DNA of 12,009 nt from an uncultured Oscillospiraceae bacterium (lineage in GTDB: Bacteria > Bacillota > Clostridia > Oscillospirales > Acutalibacteraceae), in NCBI GenBank assembly GCA_900544715.1, contig UQWL01000030.1:1-12009 (forward strand), read 5' to 3'. The notes under the pieces were generated by a model. That model worked only from the letters and a program-made list of their open reading frames with translations. It searched no databases and had not been told where the DNA came from. Position 1 is the first letter of the stretch, and the number at the start of each line of letters is the position of its first letter. Positions 7,947 through 12,009 of the stretch are shown here, one piece after another. A program made the translations under genes and the position numbers.

Positions 7947-9140
7947 TTAAACTCTTCTGAGCACCTGCTGCACCCGTTTGATCCCCGCTACCAGCGCGTC
8001 AATTTCCTGTTGGGTGGTAAAGCGGGAGAAGCTAATGCGCAGCGCGCTGTCAATGCGCGTATCCGGCAACCCGAGCGCCGTGAGCACCGGGCTTTTGTGC
8101 CCCTTCGCACATGCGGAGCCGCTTGATACATATACGCCCATCTCCGAGAGCAGGTTGAGCACCGGCTCAGAGCGCATGCCGGGGATCGAGAGGTTGACGA
8201 TATACGGCAGCGCATCCGGCGGGGAATTGATCGTGATGCCGCGCAGACTGCTGAGCTGCTCCAGCAGATAATCCCGAAGCTCCGCGGCATGCGCAAGGCC
8301 TGCCTTCTCCTCCGGCAGCGCCGCGCAGGCTGCTCCAAAGCCGACAAGCGCAGGCATTGCCTCCGTGCCGGGGCGCAGGTCTTTCTCCTGCCCGCCGCCG
8401 AAAACACGCGGTTTGATCCGCACGCCGCGGCGGATATAAAGGGCGCCTGCCCCCTTGGGGCCGTGAATTTTATGGGAGCTGACCGTCATCAAATCAATGC
8501 CGAGCGCGGCGGGCTTCACTTCCAGCTTGCCGAAGCCCTGCACGCAATCGCAGTGGAACAGTGCGGGTGCTCCCGCCCGCTTGATGGCCCCGCGCACCGC
8601 CTCCAGCGGCTGGAGGGAGCCGACCTCATTGTTGACCGCCATCATGCTGACCAAAATGGTATCGCTGTTGACCGCCTCCAAAAGATCCTCCCTGCGCACC
8701 TTGCCATCTTCCCCGGCGGGGAGAAAAACCACCTCAAACCCCTGCCGCTCCAGCTCCTTCACCGGCTTTTCTACGCTTGGGTGCTCGATCGCCGTCGTCA
8801 CAATCCTGTGGCCCCGGCGTGATAGCGATTGTGCCGCGCCAAAAATGGCCAGATTGTTCGCTTCCGTCCCGCCGGAGGTGAAAAGCACCTCCTCTGGCGC
8901 ACAGCCAATACGCCCTGCCACGCGCTCACGCGCCCGCCCGAGTAGCCGCTCGGCCTCAAAGCCCTTGGCATGGAGGGAGGAGGGGTTGCCATAGCCCTCC
9001 GTCAGGGTATATAAAATTTCCTGTGCCGCCTCCTCGCAAACGCGGGTGGTGGCGCTGTTATCAAGATAAGCCAGCGTAAGGGTTCCTCCCTTTTCTGCGG
9101 CCCTGTAAAGCACAAAGCGAGGCACCTTTGCCTCATGCAA
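7947..9140 (-). CDS. Cysteine desulfurase, NifS/IscS family, likely sulfur donor to ThiI
   Basis: A PLP-dependent class V aminotransferase-fold enzyme that converts cysteine to alanine and carries the sulfur as a persulfide. In the 397-residue frame it shows YLDNSATT at the start of the domain, GGTEANN (90-96), His120, the PLP lysine K224 in SSHKIHGPKG, and the persulfide cysteine C344 in SSGSACAKG. No iscU, sufU or iscR lies nearby; the next gene is thiI, as in the nifZ-thiI pair of Bacillus, so tRNA thiolation is its likely job. The start is doubtful. The ATG at 9140 has no ribosome binding site and adds 22 residues before the conserved domain. A GGGAGG at 9085-9090 lies ten bases before an in-frame CTG at 9074, which would give (M)AYLDNSATT, a typical family N-terminus. 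I list the ATG form as the conventional choice. Confidence 0.92.
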   Translation of the reverse strand: MHEAKVPRFVLYRAAEKGGTLTLAYLDNSATTRVCEEAAQEILYTLTEGYGNPSSLHAKGFEAERLLGRARERVAGRIGCAPEEVLFTSGGTEANNLAIFGAAQSLSRRGHRIVTTAIEHPSVEKPVKELERQGFEVVFLPAGEDGKVRREDLLEAVNSDTILVSMMAVNNEVGSLQPLEAVRGAIKRAGAPALFHCDCVQGFGKLEVKPAALGIDLMTVSSHKIHGPKGAGALYIRRGVRIKPRVFGGGQEKDLRPGTEAMPALVGFGAACAALPEEKAGLAHAAELRDYLLEQLSSLRGITINSPPDALPYIVNLSIPGMRSEPVLNLLSEMGVYVSSGSACAKGHKSPVLTALGLPDTRIDSALRISFSRFTTQQEIDALVAGIKRVQQVLRRV

Positions 9141-9165
9141 AAAGGCAAAAGGCCGCAGGATAATG

Positions 9166-9201
9166 ATACTTTAGTATACATCATTTCAGGGGTACATGCA
9201 A
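9166..9201 (-). promoter_or_regulatory. Promoter of the minus-strand operon with inverted repeat at the -10
   Basis: Reading leftwards, TTGCAT (9201-9196) and TATACT (9178-9173) are separated by exactly 17 nt, a sigma-A-type promoter. The inverted repeat ATACT-TT-AGTAT (9166-9177) overlaps the -10 box and the expected start point near 9166. A protein bound there would block transcription, so it is a candidate operator. The regulator cannot be named from the sequence. Confidence 0.7.
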
Positions 9202-9249
9202 ATGGTTTTTGCTGGTTGGAAAGCGCCCTGAGGATCTCACAAAAAGGGC

Positions 9250-9284
9250 TTTACTTTAGCGTGGTAATATGCTACAATACCACG
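9250..9284 (+). promoter_or_regulatory. Promoter of the amino acid transporter unit with inverted repeat over the -10
   Basis: TTTACT (9250-9255) and TACAAT (9273-9278) are spaced by 17 nt, a good sigma-A-type match, about 75 nt upstream of the binding-protein ATG. A perfect 7-bp inverted repeat, CGTGGTA (9260-9266) and TACCACG (9278-9284), straddles the -10 box and is a candidate repressor site. It differs from the repeat at the divergent promoter, so the two units may answer to different regulators. Confidence 0.7.
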
Positions 9285-9290
9285 TGTAAA

Positions 9291-9320
9291 AAGCCACGGT
9301 TTGGCTTACCCCAACTGTGG
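9291..9320 (+). promoter_or_regulatory. Leader with two mutually exclusive hairpins
   Basis: In the untranslated leader of the binding-protein gene, AAGCCA (9291-9296) pairs with TGGCTT (9302-9307). Alternatively CCACGGTTTGG (9294-9304) pairs with CCCAACTGTGG (9310-9320), with one G-U pair and one mismatch. The two share bases and cannot form together. No T-tract follows, so this is not a classical terminator, and no known riboswitch is recognised. Confidence 0.35.
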
Positions 9321-9351
9321 AAAACTGCAATAGAAAAATGGAGGAGACAAC

Positions 9352-10173
9352 ATGAAGAAAAAAATCATCGCCCTCGCACTGGCAGCCATTCTGGTTGTGT
9401 TGACGCTGGGCCTCGCATCCTGCACCGGGAAGGACGAACCCGGCGCCGCAGGGGAAAGCGGCACGGGCGACGCGGAAAAAAAGACCCTGACCGTGGGCTT
9501 CGACGCCACCTTCCCGCCCATGGGCTTTACAGACGACAAGGGGAACCTGGTCGGTTTTGACCTTGATCTTGCCAAAGAAGTCGCCACCCGCCTGAACATG
9601 AAGCTCGAGCTGAAGCCCATTGTTTGGGACACCAAGGATGCGGAACTGAAAACTGGCGGTATCGATATGATCTGGAACGGCTTTACCATCACCGGCAGGG
9701 AAAATGACTACACTTGGAGCGAGCCCTACATGCGGAACAATCAGGTGATCGTTGTCAAAGAGAACTCCACCATCAAAAGCCTGGATGACCTCAAGGGAAA
9801 GAAACTTGCCCTGCAGTCCGGCTCCAGCGCGGATACTGCGTTGGATGGCAAACCGGACTTTAAAAATTCTCTTGGCAAGGTCATTAAGACCGAGCAAAAT
9901 CTGGAGGCGCTCAACGAGGTTGGCACCGGTATGGTAGACGCAGCCTTGATGGACGAAACCGTCGCGGCTTATAATATCGCCAAGCAGGGCGGTAAATTCA
10001 AAATCATCGGCGATCCGCTCGCAGCGGAAGAATATGGCGTTGGCTTCCTCAAGGGCAACACCGAACTACGCGACAAAGTGCAGGCACAGCTTGAGGCGAT
10101 GGCTAAGGACGGAACGCTTGCAAAGATTTCCAATGAATGGTTCGGCAAGGATGTTACGATCATCGGTAAATAA
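9352..10173 (+). CDS. Amino acid ABC transporter substrate-binding lipoprotein (SBP_bac_3 family)
   Basis: A 273-residue extracellular binding protein of a polar amino acid importer. The ATG is fixed by GGAGG seven bases upstream. Residues 1-24 are a lipoprotein signal peptide with lipobox LASC, so Cys24 should be lipidated and anchor the protein to the outer face of the membrane. The mature part shows the family pattern GFDATFPPMGF, GNLVGFDLDLAKEVA, IDMIWNGFTITGREN and VDAALMDETVA. From the family, R116 and D201 would be expected to hold the ligand carboxyl and amino groups. A 21-residue Gly/Glu-rich linker follows Cys24. The permease and ATPase genes follow. Substrate specificity cannot be read; cystine or another sulfur amino acid would suit the divergent cysteine desulfurase, but that is only a guess from position. 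Confidence 0.93.
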   Translation: MKKKIIALALAAILVVLTLGLASCTGKDEPGAAGESGTGDAEKKTLTVGFDATFPPMGFTDDKGNLVGFDLDLAKEVATRLNMKLELKPIVWDTKDAELKTGGIDMIWNGFTITGRENDYTWSEPYMRNNQVIVVKENSTIKSLDDLKGKKLALQSGSSADTALDGKPDFKNSLGKVIKTEQNLEALNEVGTGMVDAALMDETVAAYNIAKQGGKFKIIGDPLAAEEYGVGFLKGNTELRDKVQAQLEAMAKDGTLAKISNEWFGKDVTIIGK

Positions 10174-10191
10174 CCCACCTCGCAAAAATTG

Positions 10192-10232
10192 TGGCGGAAG
10201 GCTCCAAGCGGTTGCCTTCCGCCATTTTTTTT
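10192..10232 (+). terminator. Intrinsic terminator after the binding-protein gene
   Basis: A perfect 11-bp stem, TGGCGGAAGGC (10192-10202) with GCCTTCCGCCA (10214-10224), encloses an 11-nt loop and is followed at once by eight Ts (10225-10232). Placed inside the transport operon, it should make the binding protein more abundant than the permease and ATPase, a common arrangement in such operons. Confidence 0.9.
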
Positions 10233-10240
10233 GCTATACT
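10212..10240 (+). promoter_or_regulatory. Promoter for the permease gene embedded in the terminator
   Basis: TTGCCT (10212-10217), inside the loop and 3' arm of the terminator, and TATACT (10235-10240), just past its T-tract, are spaced by 17 nt. This gives a plausible sigma-A-type promoter starting near 10247, so permease and ATPase could be transcribed independently of the binding protein. Confidence 0.5.
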
Positions 10241-10257
10241 ATACCGTATTATCACGC

Positions 10258-10291
10258 TACTACAGTAGGATTACTGCTTTTTGTAGTAATC
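10258..10291 (+). repeat. Cluster of TACT half-sites / alternative hairpins in the permease leader
   Basis: Three overlapping inverted repeats are packed into 34 bases: TACTACA (10258-10264) with TGTAGTA (10282-10288); CAGTA (10263-10267) with TACTG (10272-10276); and GATTACTGC (10269-10277) with GTAGTAATC (10283-10291), the last with one G-U pair and a five-T loop. They can be read as four TACT half-sites in alternating orientation, suiting a DNA-binding regulator just downstream of the promoter at 10212-10240, or as competing RNA hairpins. Confidence 0.45.
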
Positions 10292-10319
10292 TATCGCTTT
10301 GAAGGAAGGGTGTTATTCC

Positions 10320-11015
10320 ATGCCGATTCCGGTTCTACTGCCGGCCGAGGTCAATATGCAGGCAATCTTCTCCCAGCTTGGCGAGGGCTTTCTCATGACG
10401 GGGGCCATTTTTTTTCTGACTCTGGTGCTGAGCATGCCGCTGGGCCTTCTGGTCGCTTTCGGGCGTATGTCCAAAATAAAGCCGCTGAGCTGGCTAACGC
10501 GGTTTTTCATCAGTGTGATGCGGGGCACGCCTCTGATGCTTCAGCTCATGGTGGTATATTTCGCACCTGGCTTTCTGATCGTCAGTATGGAGTGGAGTAT
10601 TTCCCTGCCGGACAACTACCGCTTTATCGCCACGATCATCGGCTTTGTGCTCAACTATGCAGCCTATTTTGCGGAGATCTACCGCGGTGGTATTGAATCG
10701 ATGCCCGTCGGCCAATATGAGGCGGCTCAGGTGCTGGGCTTCACCAGAAGCCAGACGTTCCTGCGCATCATTCTGCCCCAGGTGGCAAAAAACATCCTGC
10801 CCTCTATCACCAATGAAATCATCACGCTGGTGAAGGATACCTCCCTCGCCTTCTCCATCTCCGTTGTGGAGATGTTTACGGCCGCAAAAATGCTTGCCAC
10901 TTCGCAATCCTCTGTCATTCCATTCTTTGTTGCCGGTGTTTTTTACTACATTGCAAACTATGCGGTTGCTTTCATTATGGAGCGTATCGAAAAATCGCTC
11001 AACTACTATAAATAA
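10320..11015 (+). CDS. Amino acid ABC transporter permease (HisM/GlnP type)
   Basis: A 231-residue inner-membrane permease of the His/Glu/Gln/Arg/opine transporter family. The ATG at 10320 is used because AAGGAAGG stands about ten bases before it; the frame is open seven codons further to a TTG without support. Several hydrophobic helices are visible (about 22-46, 60-90, 101-121, 160-182, 199-221). MRGTPLMLQL (67-76) is a family hallmark, and the EAA loop EAAQVLGFTRSQTFLRIILP (134-153), with its conserved Gly, is where the ATPase docks. Only one permease gene is present, so a homodimer is likely. It is separated from the binding-protein gene by a terminator and a second promoter, and is followed directly by a strong GGAGGG that belongs to a possible leader peptide rather than to the ATPase. 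Confidence 0.93.
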   Translation: MPIPVLLPAEVNMQAIFSQLGEGFLMTGAIFFLTLVLSMPLGLLVAFGRMSKIKPLSWLTRFFISVMRGTPLMLQLMVVYFAPGFLIVSMEWSISLPDNYRFIATIIGFVLNYAAYFAEIYRGGIESMPVGQYEAAQVLGFTRSQTFLRIILPQVAKNILPSITNEIITLVKDTSLAFSISVVEMFTAAKMLATSQSSVIPFFVAGVFYYIANYAVAFIMERIEKSLNYYK

Positions 11016-11024
11016 GGAGGGAGC

Positions 11025-11060
11025 CGTTTGAAAGAAAGGCTTTCGCACTTCTTTTAAACG
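11025..11060 (+). promoter_or_regulatory. 12-bp stem overlapping a possible leader peptide
   Basis: CGTTTGAAAGAA (11025-11036) pairs with TTCTTTTAAACG (11049-11060) with a single G-U wobble and a 12-nt loop. The stem coincides almost exactly with the nine-codon frame at 11028-11057, so a ribosome on that frame would open it. It lies in the 133-nt gap between permease and ATPase. Confidence 0.45.
11028..11057 (+). CDS. Possible nine-residue leader peptide MKERLSHFF
   Basis: AAGGAGGG (11014-11021), the best ribosome binding site in this unit, begins in the permease stop codon and lies six bases before a TTG that opens a nine-codon frame ending in TAA. The product would be MKERLSHFF. It is not the start of any longer protein, and the ATPase has its own site 120 bases downstream. 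It could be a translated leader controlling the downstream RNA structure, or a chance frame after a Shine-Dalgarno that has lost its gene. The TTG start and the size keep confidence low. Confidence 0.3.
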   Translation: MKERLSHFF

Positions 11061-11064
11061 AGTG

Positions 11065-11116
11065 TTGTGCCTGCCCGCCAAAGGCGGGATCTCCGGCTTC
11101 GCCGGGAGCGGCACAA
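11065..11116 (+). repeat. GC-rich two-hairpin module closed by a 7-bp stem
   Basis: TTGTGCC (11065-11071) pairs with GGCACAA (11110-11116) and encloses two compact hairpins: CCCGCC-AAA-GGCGGG (11074-11088) and CTCCGGC with GCCGGGAG around TTC (11091-11108, one bulged G). No T-tract follows. It may be a structured leader of the ATPase mRNA, a stability element, or a copy of a small dispersed palindromic repeat. Confidence 0.55.
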
Positions 11117-11148
11117 TCCCCGGCTGTCAGAAAGGAAGGAACATTTCT

Positions 11149-11913
11149 ATGGAAGAGCTGCTCACCATAAACAACCTGCGCAAGGGCTTTGGCGGCCTGG
11201 AGGTCCTGAAAGATATCTCCCTGCATGTGAAGAAGGGGCAGGTCGTCGCCATCATTGGGCCCTCCGGCTCCGGCAAATCAACGCTGCTACGCTGCGCGAC
11301 AATGCTCGAAACGGTCGACGAGGGGGAAATCCGCTACGGGGAAGACGTGCTGGTGCATACCGACGGGCAGGGGAAACCGGTATACGCCGATAAGGCAACC
11401 CTCAAAAAAATCCGGTCGAAATTCGGCCTTGTTTTTCAAAATTTTAACCTGTTCCCGCATTTCTCCGTGCTGAAAAACATCACGGAGGCACAGGTGATCG
11501 CCGGGATCGATAAAAAGCAGGCACAGGAAAAGGCCCGTGAGCTACTCGGCAAGATGGGCTTGGCGGATAAAGAAAAGGCCTATCCCTGCCAGCTCTCCGG
11601 CGGCCAGCAGCAGCGTGTTTCCATCGCGCGCGCCTTGGCGCTCAACCCGCAGGTGCTCTTTTTCGATGAGCCGACCAGCGCGCTCGACCCGGAGCTGACA
11701 GGCGAAATCCTCAAGGTGATCCGCTCCCTCGCAGCGGAGCATATGACAATGGTGATCGTCACGCATGAGATGGCCTTTGCGCGCGATGTGGCGGATTATA
11801 TCGTTTTTATGGATAGCGGCGTGATCGCGGAAGAGGGCACGCCGGACGAGGTGATTAACCACCCGAACAACGACAGGACAAAGGCATTCTTAGCGCGGTA
11901 CGAAAAAAATTAA
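11149..11913 (+). CDS. Amino acid ABC transporter ATP-binding protein (GlnQ/HisP type)
   Basis: A 254-residue cytoplasmic ATPase driving the importer formed with the two preceding products. The ATG at 11149 has AAGGA eight bases upstream; a frame open to 11062 overlaps the palindromic module and is not used. All nucleotide-binding motifs are intact: Walker A GPSGSGKST (37-45), Q-loop Q97 in FQNFNLFPH, signature LSGGQQQR (149-156), Walker B VLFFDEPTSALD (169-180) and switch His206 in VTHEM. The FQNFNLFPH sequence and the length are typical of the polar amino acid family. About 20 residues around 61-83 (GEDVLVHTDGQGKPVYADK) form a small insertion also known in other family members. The two hairpins beyond the stop codon may end the unit. 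Confidence 0.95.
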   Translation: MEELLTINNLRKGFGGLEVLKDISLHVKKGQVVAIIGPSGSGKSTLLRCATMLETVDEGEIRYGEDVLVHTDGQGKPVYADKATLKKIRSKFGLVFQNFNLFPHFSVLKNITEAQVIAGIDKKQAQEKARELLGKMGLADKEKAYPCQLSGGQQQRVSIARALALNPQVLFFDEPTSALDPELTGEILKVIRSLAAEHMTMVIVTHEMAFARDVADYIVFMDSGVIAEEGTPDEVINHPNNDRTKAFLARYEKN

Positions 11914-11922
11914 AATGCCGCA

Positions 11923-12008
11923 TACTGGCCTATTACCCTGTTCATCGCTTCAACAAATCAAAACCACTAGTAAACTAGTGGTTTGCTCAGACCCCAGAGG
12001 GGCCAGTA
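11923..12008. repeat. 8-bp inverted repeat bracketing the right-edge hairpins
   Basis: TACTGGCC (11923-11930) and GGCCAGTA (12001-12008) are perfect reverse complements 70 bases apart and enclose the CTAG hairpin and most of the CCCC-AGA-GGGG hairpin. The window ends one base later, so whether this is a small palindromic element or part of a longer one cannot be seen. Confidence 0.4.
11961..11984 (+). terminator. Hairpin downstream of the ABC transporter unit
   Basis: AAACCACTAG (11961-11970) and CTAGTGGTTT (11975-11984) form a perfect 10-bp stem with the loop TAAA, about 48 nt after the ATPase stop codon. The T-tract is only the stem's own TTT, preceded by AAA on the other arm, so termination in either direction would be weak. 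It is followed by a second short hairpin, CCCC-AGA-GGGG (11992-12002). Confidence 0.45.
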
Positions 12009-12009
12009 C

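Noticed and set aside
9002..9184. Small minus-strand frame overlapping the start of the cysteine desulfurase
   Set aside because: It is in another frame of the same strand, covers the desulfurase start and has no ribosome binding site; a shadow frame.
9225..9255. GCCCT...AGGGC repeat followed by TTTACTTT, a possible terminator
   Set aside because: Only five pairs with a long loop, and the T-rich stretch is the -35 region of the rightward promoter; no rightward gene lies upstream.
1..12009. tRNA, rRNA, CRISPR array, riboswitch of a known class (T-box, S-box, TPP)
   Set aside because: No tRNA-like cloverleaf, regularly spaced direct repeats or diagnostic T-box/SAM/TPP core was seen in any intergenic region.

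Overview
The window looks like chromosomal DNA of a mid-G+C Clostridia-type Bacillota. The grounds are strong GGAGG-type ribosome binding sites, sigma-A-like promoters, class B sortases, a SpoIID/LytB-domain protein, and the short ThiI without a rhodanese domain. A gut Oscillospirales- or Christensenellales-like origin is a guess. I see no phage, transposase, CRISPR or RNA gene of known type.

Two divergent transcription units share the control region 9141-9351. The minus-strand unit runs leftwards: NifS/IscS-type cysteine desulfurase (7947-9140), ThiI tRNA 4-thiouridine synthase (6701-7873), CinA (5421-6665), two tandem class B sortases (4350-5342 and 2628-4298), and a large membrane-anchored SpoIID-domain protein (111-2489). 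It ends at an intrinsic terminator (60-91). The first two genes form a sulfur-relay pair for tRNA thiolation; the last three act at the cell envelope. The plus-strand unit is a complete polar amino acid ABC importer: lipoprotein binding protein (9352-10173), permease (10320-11015) and ATPase (11149-11913). A terminator/promoter overlap follows the first gene, and structured leaders precede the second and third.

The most unusual object is the SpoIID-domain protein. Its cytoplasmic N-terminal ~345 residues can be aligned by eye, along their whole length, with the CinA encoded two genes upstream. The matches cover both the molybdopterin-binding-like domain and the CinA C-terminal domain, but every catalytic or ligand motif of CinA is lost. 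The protein therefore appears to be a CinA-like pseudoenzyme joined through one membrane helix and a Ser/Thr/Pro-rich linker to an extracellular peptidoglycan-lytic domain, and it is encoded in the cinA operon itself.

Secondary points: the downstream sortase has a long proline-rich cytoplasmic region and a strong in-frame internal start; the cysteine desulfurase may start at CTG; a possible 9-codon leader peptide lies before the ABC ATPase; and similar two-hairpin modules sit at the two edges of the window.
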